From the NCBI GenBank assembly GCA_013368375.1, contig JAACJP010000001.1:2418001-2482000 (forward strand): a stretch of DNA of 64,000 nucleotides, in the 5' to 3' direction. Position 1 is the first letter of the stretch; every line of letters begins with the position of its first letter. Below the pieces are notes generated by a model. That model did no database searches. It saw only the letters and a list, made by a program, of their open reading frames with translations, and was not told where the DNA came from. This document shows positions 39,480-52,258 of the stretch, piece after piece. The translations under genes and the position numbers were made by a program. This DNA comes from Tricholomella constricta. Lineage: Eukaryota; Basidiomycota; Agaricomycetes; Agaricales; Lyophyllaceae.

Positions 39480-41407
39480 TTAGACTCACTGCATACTGAA
39501 TTTATTTATATATGCGCCGAGGCAGTTCCTGAGCCCCGTCCTCGAATGTGAACATGGTCAGTTGCTGACTGTAGGAAGTCCCTAGAATGTCGTCGCGAGC
39601 CGTCAATACAGCGCTCGGGAATGGACTCATGGGCTCGCCGCCCGTACCTGGCCCAGCCTTTGAATTGCCCTTGAGTTAAGGCAGTGTCGAGTCGGTAAAC
39701 TTGGTCCGTGTAGGAAAATCTGCCCAGGGTTGACTCACATCTCACAATCAGCGAACGGCCGTTTCGTGCCAAACCACCGTCATTGTGCAATGGTATAATG
39801 TCGCCCTCCCTGTTTGTTTTGTGAATGATCATCCCGGGTACATATTGTCTAATTCTGCAAGGTTATTATGGGTACAACAAGATTATCCTTAATTTCCTTA
39901 TAACAAGGACTTTCAGTAAACACTTACATAAAGCTGGGCTCTATAGCCTTGGTAAACTTGAGGGCCGACGAGTTTGTGGCGCTGACCCATCGTATCCAGA
40001 AACCCTGGGTGAAGGAATCAGCGTTGGAACCTGGAAGGCGCTCAGTCAGCTATAGCATTGCGTTGACGCAAGTAGAGATTTGCGAATGATTTACGAACGT
40101 TTTGCCTGAGAATGACGATTGGATTTTTTCCCTGATTTCGTAGAGTTTATGGGATTCTCCCTTCCGGATCAACTGCATTATAGGCAAGCATCAGTCAAAA
40201 TGAATTCTGCTCGCAATGATTTGAAACAAAACGACTCCTTACCCATTCGTTATCGCATACGTTGGGTGTCGGCGAAGATGGGAAATTCGTTCAACACAGG
40301 GAAGTTTCGCAAATGATGGTGCCCTCCTTGGGAGACTATTAAACATAGTAAGTGACGGCGACGATAAAACGAGAATCAAGCTGAGAACGCTAGCGCCGTA
40401 GTACGTTGCTTAGAGGACGCCCACAAGCATTAGGGGAATCCGAGTGTGCCCACTAACCCTTGGATAACACAATAATCTAATTTATCCATCCATGCATCCA
40501 TGAGTTGTTGTCAGCAAGATGCAAACGAGGATGTCAGATCGCATTCGACGAGCTTCAGGACGATAATGAGAATGCGTTGATAAACGGTTTCTGATGTTTT
40601 ACAAGCATATCCCGTCTGTTGCCCAGAATTTGAAGACGGGCGCAGTGGTGGCATGATATAAGTAGTGAAAGGACCAGATATCAGATCTTCAGATGTTGCG
40701 GTCGATCTGGTGCGAGAACGCAAAATCTCCAGGCCGCGTTCATTATTTTCATCTCAGCTTAGGAGGCAAAACAAGCTCGGTGGTAACTGAAGTCGATGGA
40801 GTTGCAAAGATAGGGTCTAGTAGACAGCGACACATTCCTCGCAAGTATAACCAAGTCAATTCTTCCTTTGTAGAGACTTGGGGTTCTACGAAAGACTTCC
40901 AGGCCGAGAATTATGCTAGTCATGGAGAAGTTCGCAGCCGGATGTCGAACGTCAAGAGTTGCGGATGAAAAGCGAGTACTGGAACTTTCCAGTAGAAAGT
41001 CTGTGCTGTTCACGCCAACGTACTACCAGAGATAGGTTGGTGTCAACTGAGCTATCAATTACGCTTGCGCTCCACGCCGAATTGACGCCGAACGTCGCAA
41101 AACCGCGCAATGGGAGTCAGCAGATCTGCCTGGAGGCACATCGAGTCCTGACATAGCCTGTGAAGAAAAAAGTCGTCTCCAGGCTCACAGTGTCATGTAT
41201 GTGCTTGGCCAACCAGACCTTCCGAAAGTGGTGCATCTCCAGTAGGTCAACGTCTTGTTCACGTTGATGGGGCCCTGTTCCGGCCCTGTAATTCAAAAAT
41301 AACCAGATAGCTTGGCGATGGAAGAGGCATCTAGATTGAATGGGGATAGACAGCGAGCCAAAGTGACCTTGCTTGGTCTGAAGTGAACCCAGGGTAGGTG
41401 ATGACAT
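39480..41407 (-). pseudogene. Decayed cytochrome P450
   Basis: Disconnected fragments on the minus strand keep P450 order. Near 41200-41330 the segment HHFRKVWLAKH..HTVSLETTFF resembles the N-terminal beta-1 region. Near 39790-39830 EGDIIPL..ARNGRSLIV resembles the region after the K helix (compare DDVIPLGTPVVTRDGRTL in the P450 at 44610-47166). Near 39620 is a PERCIDGS (PERW-like) block. At 39528-39560 the haem-loop DNA reads F-E-D-G-A and then, only after a 1-nt frame change, RNCLGAYI. Intervening parts have stops and no consistent exon chain. I read it as a P450 relic related to the neighbouring minus-strand P450; the boundaries are approximate. Confidence 0.5.
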
Positions 41408-41741
41408 GACTTAAAGAAATACTTGCCATCATATCGGATACATGAGGAATAGGCCTCCAACACGCTGTTCAAATGCGATCAGAAGGCCACAACCGGACGG
41501 ACGCAATGAGCGCAATGATGCGCAGAGTCCATGGGTGATCATCGATCATGGACGAGCAGAACAGAAGTGATGGACGCGTACAACTCCGAACGTTATCCGA
41601 GTCAATTAGTACTATCTTACAAACGCCGGATCTCCGAATATTCTTCGCGCTGTATACCGACCGGTGCTGTCTATAGATAATGCACAGGAAAGCCATTCTG
41701 TCTAATTCAACGGTGATACCCAATCCCAGTCGGTTTCGCTT

Positions 41742-43930
41742 ATGAATCTCGAATTTCCTCCGCTGCCTGTCGATGTTCGCTTTCATTTCCCACTACTTGT
41801 TGTAGCTGGAATCTTCACCCATCTCCTCATCAAACGCGTCAAAGGCAGCCCCAAATACCCACCAGGTCCAGCGGCATGGCCTGTAGTCGGTAACATCTTG
41901 AGTTTGTCGCTGCAAGGTGCCTGGATCTCGTTGACGGAATTCAAGAAGACATACGGTAGCCATTGACTCCATTGCCAATTAGAATAAATGATTGACTTTC
42001 CTCATAGGCGATCTCATTTTCTTCCATGGTTTGGGGACGACCGTGCTTGTCGTCAACTCAGTTGAGGCAATTAAAGACCTTCTGGACAAGCGCGCTCACA
42101 ACTATTCCCATCGACCTGTCTTTACTGTCGTCGGAGAGCTCATGGGTCTTGAGAAGGTATGGTAGAGCAATTTATCTTGGTTTTGAATGAAGTCTAAGCA
42201 AAACGACGTACACAGGGAATGCCATTACAGCCTTATGGCGACGGATGGCGCGAACAACGAAAGGTAGCCCACACGGCACTTAGTCTGACGGCAGTCAAGC
42301 AGTATCACAAGCTGCAGGAGGATCTAGCTATGAGCCTCTGTGAAAGTATCATTCAAAACCCTGCGGATTTCTTTTCTCAAGTCCGTCTGTGGGTCTAGCT
42401 CTACATCCATCCTCTTTCATTGCTGAGCTCAGAAACCATCAGGACCGCTGGCCGAATCATTATAGCGGTCACATATGGCATTAACGTCACATCTGCGGAA
42501 GACAAGGTCGGTCAAGGCAGCCACTCTTAAACGTATGCCGCTATTGACTCTTGAGCGACTTTCAGTACATTACGATGGCAGAGGAGACTATGGAGCTTAT
42601 AGGAAAGGCAACGGTTCCTGGTGCTTATCTCTGTGATATCCTTCCAATTCGTAGGCTTCCATTATTCTTGCGTCAACCGTCAAACTGAGACTCATTTTTT
42701 CAGTCAAGTACCTTCCAGCATGGGTACCTTTTCGCAAAGAGGCGACAATGGGTAAGACCATGATCGAAGAATTCGTATCAAAGCCTTTGAAACACGTCCA
42801 GCGGGAAATTGTAGGTGATGCTCTCTGTAGTGTTTACGACTTCTCATGTTTCCTCCCTTGTAGGCTTCTGGTCGAGCACTTCCGTCACTTGTTAGAGATC
42901 TTCTAACGGCGGAAGACGTAACTCCTGATTATGAACACGTTGTGAAATGGGCCGCAGGTTCCATGTATGGAGGTAAATTAAGTTCCTTCTATGACTTGGG
43001 AATTCTACTCACTCAACGGGAATAGCTGGCGCAGAAACAGTTCGTCGTTCGAATCTACATTTTCGTTCAAATTCTCTGAAACTCGGTAGACCTACGCGAC
43101 TGTCTTGAACTTTATAATGGCGATGGTGCTACACCCAGAAAAGCAACGCATCGCTCACGAGGAGCTTGTTCGTGTCATGGGTAACGGAAGGGTGCCGCAA
43201 ATACGAGACCGCGGTAACCTCCCCTATGTGGAGGCCATCATCAAGGAGACAATGAGGTGGCATCCCGCCCTTCCCCTTGGTATGTGTGCCTGCATGTTTC
43301 TTGTATTTCGAGTTATCTTTCCTTATCAGTTCATTTCAGGTCTTGCTCGTAGAAGCGACAAAGACGACTGGTACAACGGATTCTTCGTGCCCAAAGGCAC
43401 TATCATAATCCCCAACGTTTGGTACCTATCGCCCTGCCATGTAACGGTTGGACACATGTCACTGATTACACGTTAGGGCCATTGCGTTTTCCGAGAACGA
43501 AAAATATGACCCTCAGGACTTCATTCCCGAGAGATTCCTGGACGTGGACGATGCTGCCGTTGATCCAACGAGCTACAGTTTCGGGTTTGGTCGCAGGAAA
43601 GTAGCCTTGGATTTTGTTGAAGTCGTCTATACTGAAGTCGTGTGACTGCAGGATCTGTCCAGGAAAAGCCCTCGCCGAAAATTCCGTTTTCATTCTCATC
43701 GCGTCCCTCCTCTGGACTTTTGAATTCTCTGAGCATGAAACAGAAGCCATTGTGCCCCGTTTCGGAGAAAATCTTGTCAGGTGCGTCCCATTTAGCCATC
43801 GTTGTATGACGTTGATTCAAATTTTCATGTTTGCGCCAATAGCTATCCACAACCATTCAAGTGCACCATCAAACCAAGGTCAGCCGAGCATAGGAGAATT
43901 GTGGAGGAAACCACCAGAGCCCAGATGTAG
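41742..43930 (+). CDS. Cytochrome P450 (copy 1), with an atypical splice donor before the haem cysteine
   Basis: A membrane-anchored monooxygenase of about 13 exons. It has an N-terminal anchor ([17 protein letters not shown]), the proline hinge [32 protein letters not shown] (C helix), the I-helix AGAETTYATV, the K-helix [17 protein letters not shown], and the haem loop [15 protein letters not shown]. The chain ends about [10 protein letters not shown] at 43928-43930. Oddity: exon 11 must end at 43597 to join FGFGRR to ICPGK, but the next bases are GAAAGT, not GTAAGT; the 54-nt intron has a normal CAG acceptor (43651). Without that splice, translation stops before the haem-ligand cysteine. 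It is either a GA-AG intron or a recently inactivated gene. The substrate is unknown. Confidence 0.78.
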
Positions 43931-44609
43931 TTCAATCCTTGTTCGTCCCGTCATCAGCAGCACTCTCCCCTCATTCTCAGTTGTAAATGGTTCATAAAAA
44001 ACATGACATTGGATGTTTACGAGTTTGAAGTTACATATCAGGAGAAGGCTATGAAGGGGGCATTAGTAGTCCGCCAGCTGTCATCACTCTAGGCGCAAGC
44101 ATCGCCTTGCTTGATCACCGTTGACTCTTCGAGGGGTGAACAAGGTTGAAGCCGCGGTGCGACGGATCGACAACTATCTAAGCTACGAAATGGCGACGAC
44201 TAAATGTGGTGAGTGGCGCTGGTGAGGAAGACATTCCGCAAGAGCTCGTCGCTACATTTCTTTCAAGTTAGTTTGATGCTACTCTCACTCAAGGTGGATC
44301 CAAAGAGGTGCACAGTCGAAAGCGCTACTGTTGATGACCCAACCCTCATAACTAAGGATCTCTGCGCAAGCCAATTTGAAAATCCTCGATACATGTTACA
44401 TCATCATCATCTTTTACTTCTAGGGTAAGTTTGTACACGGACAATATTGCCATTGGGGTGCTGGAGCTCACCCTCAGAAACGAATGGAACACTAAATGCC
44501 AGAGTACCGGAGAGAGAGAAAGAAATGTAGAGAAAAGGGACATTACAGTCGACTGTAACGGTGTCCTGCATAATGGATGTAATCATGATGCAACATAATA
44601 ACAACCCGC
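43931..44609. other. Convergent gap between two P450 genes
   Basis: 679 bp between the stop codons of the plus-strand and minus-strand P450s; no gene is recognised. Confidence 0.5.
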
Positions 44610-47166
44610 TCAGTCCAACAATTTGATCAATACGGGCATCTGTGGGCCTTCTTCAGGTTCGGTAACAACCCAAGGCTGGAGGCTCGATGCGACTTTGAGC
44701 GAAATCTTTGCGCCGGTATCCTGGAACGAGAATTTCGTGATGATCTGCGCAAGAATGACCTTGTATGCGAGTCAGAAGAGAGTTTTCATTGTATTTGCGA
44801 AAAGAGCTAACCTTGAATTGGTAGATAGCTACGTGTTTGTTGATTAGTGACGACATTACAGCGGTAGATGTACATGTGTAGCTTACCCAGCCGTGAACCA
44901 ATGCAGTTCCTGGGCCCATCACTGAAGGCCAGGGTGTTGGACCAACCAGCACAAAGAGCCTCCGAAGGCGGAAGTCCATCGGCATCAATCCAGCGCTCGG
45001 GGATGAATTTGTCGGCCTGTCTCCACACTTCATCCAACCTGTGGATGGATATAATGGGGATCATGACAGTCTACAGATTGAGTGAATTGGTGTTCAGATC
45101 AGTGGCTTTATAATTGAAGGTGTTTCTACCTGGCCTTTCCTGACACTAATCTCATTCAGGGTCCGTCCGTCGCGCGTAACCACTGGAGTGCCTAGTGGAA
45201 TGACGTCGTCCTTCATCGCAAGGCGCTCCATGTAAGGTAATCCTGGATAGAGCCTGAGACTGTAATGTGGTTATTCGTCAGCACGGCGATTATGGCACTG
45301 GAGTAAGGCTTGTACGTTTCTCTCAGGACTGCGTCGAGATAGGGAAGCCGGGTGCGGAAATCGTCATAGCTCGGGATTCCCGAGAACTGCGAAACTTCTT
45401 CACGCAATTTCTCTTGAGCCGCAGGGTTTCGTGCCAGTTCCCACATAGTAAAAGCCAACGATTGCGTTGTGGTTTCGTGGCCGGAAACTCTAAACACAGG
45501 GTTAGTGATTCAAGCATTCCAAATGACGATGACAATTGTCGTACACGAAGGTGGAGATCTGTTGTGCATGTATGAGTTGACTTCATAGTCCACCATACTC
45601 AGACACCTACTTGTTCGTAAAGCTCCTCAGTCGATATCTGTCCAGCAGCCTCCGCATCAACTGTAAGTGGAAGCAAGTTGTCAACGTCAAGACTCCCAGT
45701 TTTTCTTTAGTGGACGTTGAAGGAGTTCCACTCACTTAGCCGACCCAGGAGATCAGCGGATTCTGCCTTGTTGCCCTTCGCCTCTAATAGTTGTTGCTGC
45801 CTCTTGACCATCTGTTTTGCCACTCCAGTCTATGGGGAGTATGTCTGAATAAACGTCAAACCAAAACATTGACACGAAGTCACCTGGACAACATTCTTCG
45901 TTATGGATTGTGCCTGGATAGCGCCGATTGGCAAGTCGTTCAATATAGGGAAGCGGCGCAAAAGCATCAATGTCTACGAGATTATGTTGGTGGTTGGCGC
46001 TGGCAGAAGTACTGACGCCCTTACCAAGAAGCCTGCGTATTGCACGATAGGAGAAACCCCCTTGCGGCGACCATCCAATATCTTCTGCGCGTCGACAGAC
46101 TCGCCACCCTCGAAATCATGATTGAAGATCTGCCACAATTTGTCAGTCACAACGCGGAACAACACGGAAAGCCGAAACGCACGACACGACCAACGACGTT
46201 CAAGCTGAGAGACGAAGACAGAATTAGCGAAAGTAATGGCAAAGAAGCGAAGCAATGATTACACTGCTTTCCCGGTCCAATCAAGCAAGTTGACTGGGCA
46301 CGAGCCATCCCGTTCACTGACATGGTTAGTAAGATTGTTGACGACCTTGAAATGAATCTGAGCCCAAAGAAATTTTCTGGAAGATGTAATGGCTTTACCA
46401 CGCTGGCAGCCTGCTCTACGTCGGCAGACATCTGTTTCAAATTGCTTGACCTAGATAAAACAAGGTTTGATGGTGTTCTTAGCTGCAGCAGCCAGTTGGA
46501 CATACGTAAACGGGGTGGAGACCAGGCGACGCATGCGCTTGTGCTCATCCTCTCCCTCCACCCACCCAAGGCCCCGGCCGAGAAGGCGAGCAACTCGGGG
46601 CCTCACAATGCGGCTATGGTCTGTTTAATGGATCAGCTCAGTCCGAGGATAAAATGCGAGTCTAAACACGAACGATAATCGTAGATTTTCTTTTGCAGAA
46701 TGTGAGCGATACCGGTGGGGTCACAGAGGACGAGCTTGAGAGAAACATCAAAATAGATCGGCAAACTCAATCAATTCTATCCTTACCACATCTGGTGCCT
46801 AAAGCACTGATGAGAAATAAAAACGATGATATTATACATAGAGGACGTACACCGAATGCGGCTTTGATTTTGAAAGTTAAACCTAACTTCGAAACCCAGG
46901 CTCTGAGGGCCCGGCCAGGATCATTCATAAACACGGTTCGTTCATGGCCCCAGATCCACTCTGAATCATCCTGTTTTCCGAAAAAGAGCTTGAATAATGT
47001 AGACTGAGCAGATGAGAGAAACAAATCTCACCGGCTCAGGGAGGGAGCCAACGTCACTTTTGTAGAATGCCAACGATTTTGCGCCAGCGGTGACTAACAC
47101 CAGCGTCAGAAAGGCAATTCCAACGTAAGGTGCGAGGCCAACAGCCGAATCTTGGAATGCAGACAT
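44610..47166 (-). CDS. Cytochrome P450 (copy 2)
   Basis: A P450 of about 18 short exons; every junction I traced keeps frame. It starts MSAFQDSAVGLAPYVGIAFL, with a membrane anchor. Landmarks in order: GKQDDSEWIWGHERTVFMND, AFGAPDVLVLCDPTGIAHIL (joined through a 12-nt exon at 46787-46798), VEGEDEHKRMRRLVSTPFTS (C helix), NVVGRIFNHDFEGGES, the I-helix FVVSGHETTTQSL, the K-helix RETLRLYPGLPYMER, KFIPERWIDADGLPPSEAL and the haem loop FSDGPRNCIGSRLA. It ends PVLIKLLD. This resembles the CYP5-prefixed clan expanded in Agaricomycetes; I cannot name the subfamily or substrate. All key residues (GHETT, ExxR, haem Cys) are present. Confidence 0.85.
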
Positions 47167-48415
47167 GTTGTGCCACAACAAGGATTGAATTGCTACTTAA
47201 GTCTTTTGAAAGTGGATCCGCTGGATGGACATATAGCCTGCATATTACGTTTGACGAACAAATCTACGATTTAGAGAATTTCGCATCAGTGTGGAAAGCC
47301 ACGGAAGATATGTCATCCTGCTATCGCTATCAGAAAGTCGAAAAAGATACAGAGACAGTCGGATGTGCTTGAGCAGGGCGACGACATAGTGAAAGGCGAG
47401 GGTGATGGGATCAAAGATTGAGGTGGACTATTGTCCGAGTGGCCTTCCCATGCATCCAAAAACGGCTGCGGTCCTTTTTTCCAATTCATGATAAACAACA
47501 GAGGCCGATGGAAGCAGTTCAGCGATTGCCAGCTTGGTAATGATTTGGGAAGGTCAGCGAATGATGAAGTTAAACGACGCAAGACTTCCCCTTTCATCCT
47601 GCATAAAAACATCGAAGTCCCTGTAAACGCGGAATTTCACGGAAGCACGTATAACCGGATCTCCAGGTGCAAGAGGTATTCCTTGAGTGAAGGAGAATAA
47701 TAATAACATGCGCATGAGATGATCCGGGAGTTTTGTGGAGAATCAAGTGACCAATATATTTTTTCGTCCCCAACAGCCTTCAACGGGGAGTTGAGCGTCG
47801 GACTCACATCGGGAGGAAAGCTTCTTTCGCAGAAGATGTTGTTGATGGATCGTCGACATTTTCTTCAGGGGAATAGACGGAGGAAAGTTGCGCGTCATCG
47901 TAAACCTAGATTATGATTGGAAGAATTCCCATGTCTTTGTGAGTTGCCTGTAAGCTGTGGGTTACGACCCAAGAACGCACCACCAAAAAAAAAAAAAAAC
48001 AAAAAAGAAAAAAAAAGAATTCCCATGTCAATGTCGACACTGTCATATATCATGGCACATCAGAGTGTGAAACTACGCCGCAAAGTAGTTCGCACGCTCA
48101 GCACCCAGCATTCGGCGAACGCCGAGGGCACTCACTTCCGATAAGCATCTGTATCCTATAAGGTCGTAGACATCTTCCACAGGCAGGGTCCATGGTCTCG
48201 ATAACAAACTGGTTCGAAATGTAGGGAAGCGAAAGCGAATACTTGCTTGCTTGCGAAATCGGTACGAAGACTGTACTTACATTATTGGCCTACCGGGAGT
48301 CGGGAAGTAATAATGTGAAGTACAAACCGTCACACATAAATGTCGTTGCAAATGCCATTCAATTACATGGGAACAAAATATTTATCACAGAGAATATCGA
48401 CGTCGTTCCATGAAC
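47167..48415. other. Intergenic region containing a small retroposed insert
   Basis: About 1.25 kb between P450 copy 2 and the DUF6534 gene. No gene is recognised. The insertion at 47921-48029 is annotated separately. Confidence 0.5.
47921..48029 (+). mobile_element. Small retroposed insertion with A-rich tail and 15-bp target-site duplication
   Basis: A 15-bp direct repeat AAGAATTCCCATGTC occurs at 47921-47935 and again at 48015-48029. Between them lies a 79-bp segment: 48 bp of unique sequence (TTTGTGAGTTGCC.. to ..GAACGCACCACC) followed by about 31 nt that are almost pure A. Perfect long direct repeats around an A-tailed insert are the usual result of LINE-type reverse transcription. The unique part has no RNA polymerase III promoter box that I can see. 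Its TGGGTTACGACCCA word could form a 4-bp hairpin like a tRNA T-arm, but the resemblance is weak. The source RNA is unknown. Confidence 0.72.
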
Positions 48416-50406
48416 TCAAACCTGTAAAGGCACATACTTCAATCCTTTTTCGGAATCGATACTGAAATTTGTTCTCACTGCGTGCGACCCTTTGAAAGTT
48501 TCGTTGTCAGTATCCGTCTTGACACTAAACTCTTGATGAACTTTAATAGACAATTCAGAAGACTGGATTGATGCGTTAGCCCTCAAGCTCATGGTGTGCA
48601 AGATATGAAGGCTCACCTGGAGAGTTCTGCTGGTGTTCATGTCTGACAACGGAATTTGTCCCATTCCTGCGCGCGAAGATCCCAACGTCACCCTAGATAC
48701 GCTAGAGAACGTGTTTATTTCTTTCGGGCCCCTAATAAAGTTTCTGGCGTTCAAGTTCGCCAACAAGGAGCTGAAATACAAAGGGGAAAGGAGGTAGGTG
48801 AACATGGTGTAATGCAAAGTGTTCGGAAAAACCGCGAGCTGATTCAGAGAAATTGTTTAGCCAACGAAGGGCACAATTAGCCAACGAAGGGCACAATAGC
48901 CAGGAGCTTCTGACCAGGATGAGAACGAGCAATGCGAAGATGGCGGTTAACGAGCCACTGCTGACCGTCACCACGATTAGGCGCGCGACCATACGTTTGG
49001 ACCTGGATGCAGACGTGTCAGGACTAAGAAGTCTTCTAGTGCGCAGCAATACTTGCCCTGAGAACAACGATCCCTGGCTTTGATGCTGAATGAGATACAC
49101 CATACCACTTGCCACAGCAATATCTACAGTCACAACCGTTGCTTGATAGGACATTGCAAGTCCCTATGTCGCGATCGTCAGTCAGTAGATGGAACAATGT
49201 AACTGACAGTAGGCCGACGCACTACTTCAAGTTTCGAAGAAAGGACAGCCAACGGCTTGCCATATCTATAGTGATTATTAAAATATGCTCAGATCAATGG
49301 ACACCGCCTTACCCATATGCCAGGTAAACTGAGATTGTCTTTAGTGTATCAATGTTGGGATGATCTACCGTAGACTCGTACCTGTATTTCCAACTGAACG
49401 TGCCCATTAGACTACTATAATTGAGGAGGATAGAAACTTACTTATCCGCCACGAAGCAAGGAGAGTCTGTATGAGAATGTTAATGGCACACGTTGGGGGG
49501 AAGACATGGAACAATATACAATGGTCCCGGTGAAGAGAAGGTTTAGCTTCCACCATCTTTTAAAAGTCGTTTTCGCGACTACGAGGGGTGATATCAAAAA
49601 GTGACGTAGAAAGTGACGGGAAGCCATACATATATGTATCCTGTAGATGAAGTACATCTGAACGCTGACAATGACAATCGACTGCGTCGCAAATTAGGAT
49701 GATGGATTAATTACAATGACCCTTGCGCTTACCTCAAGCCATGCACGGTGCATTAGCTCACTGTGGGTCTCAATCAGATAAGTGGGACGACTGCGAAGTG
49801 CTGCTGTTGGCTTACGGCTGAATTTCTGCGAGTCCCGCAAGCTTTCCATACTCTAAGATTAATACTGGCCAATCTAGATGCACTGATTTAAGGGGTGTAC
49901 ACATTAGGATCGAGTAGAAGCTCACTCGACTTGATAACAAGGATCGCGGCCGCAGTGTCCACTACCCTGATCGATCCCAGTCATAACATAGAGTGAATTT
50001 CATCCTCACCCGGCTGTCAATGTGTGTAGGGCTCACCAAAGGGCAGCGATCTGTTTTAAAGGTGTACTCAGTCCAGTTATACGTGAAGATAAGCCAGAAG
50101 GCACCCACTAAGCTCTTCACGACTGCAGAATCCAATTCTGCGTTGCTACAAATATACTTGGTAGGTGAACGGTGACGAGAATTAGCTGCGTACGCGTTGC
50201 CTTACTTCATAAAATATATAAATCTGGCGGGTATCAATTCTTTAGCAGACAAATTCAACGCCGGAAGTTGTGTACACTCACACTTGAAGGCTCGATGCAC
50301 CCCATAGAGTTGACGATAGAAACGAGCCCATAAGGTTGTAGCCATAGGAGGTCGTAATATCAGTGCCATTTAGCGCGGGGCATGCATTATCGGTGAGGGA
50401 GGCCAT
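48416..50406 (-). CDS. DUF6534-type multi-pass membrane protein
   Basis: A basidiomycete family of predicted seven-helix membrane proteins with no known function. Starting at MASLTDNACPALNGTDITTS, the exons give LWGASSLQVFIYFMNNAELD, LVGAFWLIFTVVDTAAAILV, GLAGLAEIQPELMHRAWLE, SIVIVSVQMYFIYRIHICM, then VTVDIAVASGMVYLIQHQSQ, MVARLIVVTVSSGSLTAIFA and the hallmark YFSSLLANLNARNFIRGP. The C-terminal 90 residues are hydrophilic and the stop follows YVPLQV. The end is firm and most junctions have consensus sites, but the middle (about 49150-49650) was not fully resolved, so damage there cannot be excluded. An intron at about 48855-48935 carries a 20-bp tandem duplication. Confidence 0.68.
48867..48908. 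repeat. 20-bp tandem duplication within an intron
   Basis: TTAGCCAACGAAGGGCACAA occurs twice in immediate succession. With the donor GTCAGA upstream (after LVLIL) and the CAG before CTCGCG, the repeat falls entirely inside an intron and does not disturb the frame. Confidence 0.75.
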
Positions 50407-52258
50407 TTGCAACGTTTTCTTGGCGTCGCGTCCACAGAAGACGCTTTAAACCACCGAGGAGACACACCGGTTGCGAGAGCTGATGGTGATGAAGGAAGGG
50501 ATTATTCGGTTACGCGTCGTCAACTGCGTGCGAAAGAAAGTGATGAATGAACTTTCCCTCCCAAACAGTAGTGTTATGCTGGTAATATGACTTTCTGCGT
50601 CCAAAATTACTGCAGGTCATTGATGAACATAGTTTCAACACAATACAGAGGATTCCAACTGAGCGCTAGGAAGGTGCATCCACGCGATATCGTCCATCCG
50701 GTCAAATTGATTCCCATGTCAATGAAACAAGGCTCCACCAGATGAAGCCATCATATCGTTCGGCCCATCGGGCATTGTGATTCGAGAGCCACGAAGTCTT
50801 GGTGATCCTAAAGTGGGCTCAATGACAGACTAGCCTCGGCGTCAGCTGAATCATGATGCACGCGAGCCACTGCTTGGCTCGGTGGCTAAGATACGATCCG
50901 TCTACTGTTTACCATTTCTGTCATGTGTCGCCGCAAAATAAGTCGTGAATTAGTTGTAGTTGATACCATCAGCGACAATGAACAACGTCGAGGCTCCTCT
51001 CAACTTGTTTACCATATTGCCTAATTTGTGATTACTGGATTCAGGAAGGAAACCGTCAGCCTCGAACCTCATCACGTCCCGGCTAGAAGTATTTCGTTGG
51101 AAAACCGAGTCCGCCGTCCACGGCAAGTACAGTGCGAGATTATACATGTGGGTCAGATACTTCGGGGAACAATGTGGTTGAAAAAGCCAAATCGAGAGTC
51201 CGCCGCCAGAAAGATTTCAAACTTCAGAGACACTAGTGTGCTCCACCGTAAATGATAGGAGATCGAGACATATGGTCATGGATAACGATCCAGGATTCAG
51301 TTGTTCGGCGTTCCACCTTGACAGTGTGGAAGTATGAATTCTATCCATGCTTCCAATAGCCGGGAGCAGAAGACCAGATTTCACATAGCGGAGAGTGGGA
51401 TGAGAATGCACACGAAGAGCTTCAGAATTTACTGCTTTGTTCGCGCTTGACAGTCCCAGAGAAGCCAAGAGCATGTGGCCACAGAGCCTTAGAGATATCT
51501 AGCCTGTTCCATCAAAAAGTGAAGCATCCGACAAGCCCGCAACTGCTCCAGAATTTCGGTACCTGCAGCCCAGTTGTCAATGTCCAAAAAACAGTGGATA
51601 AACATCGAGTCAAAACATGCGGAAGAATCACCATCGAGATATCGTTCTATGTGTGCACCCCTTCGAAAGGAGTGCACATGTTGAACAGTGCGAAATTTGT
51701 TCCGGTCAGAGTTCGACTTGACAAACTTTCTGCTTCCGATAACCGACTCAGATGGACAGTCACCCTACAACAGGGCATCAAAATCGACGCCATGAGGTCT
51801 GTTAGATTGCCTCCATAAGCTGTTTCAGCCAAGGACATCGCGAAGAAGGCTGACAGACTCGCCGTTCGGAGTAGTCGTGGATCACTTGGATTCTCTCCTA
51901 GACAAACACCATTAGCCTTCCATTGAATCGCCCTGAAATCGTTTTGTCTCTGTACTGGAAAAAAAAAATTGTTGTCGCAGCATGATTACCTAAGCACTGG
52001 ATTTCCAGACCAAGTTCCTGGCAGCTTCTGGTGTGATGGACTTCAGTTTGATTTCTATAACCCCGTGTTTCTACGACGGAGCGTGTCGTATAGTTTTATC
52101 TTACTTTATTGGTTGGGTAAGTAAGTGCGCCACCTCTCATAGGCTCTGCCACGGCAATTACACATATTGAATCCGGATTCGCATCGCATAAGAAAGTCAG
52201 AGTCAGTCGACGTCGGAATATACACCGTAATTGACTGAAGCAAAGAGGATTAACGTGT
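50407..52258. other. Gene-poor region, no gene recognised
   Basis: About 1.85 kb. Short minus-strand frames at 50950-51840 do not join through plausible splice sites and match nothing I know. It could be degraded coding sequence. Confidence 0.4.

Noticed and set aside
46195..46260. In-frame stop in P450 copy 2 after NVVGR
   Set aside because: A canonical intron (GTCGTG..TGACTGAC..CAG, about 55 nt) removes it and restores NVVGRIFNHDFEGGES.
48416..50406. DUF6534 gene considered broken by the 20-bp duplication near 48880
   Set aside because: A donor GTCAGA upstream places the duplication inside an intron, and the joined sequence continues the conserved C-terminal helices in frame.
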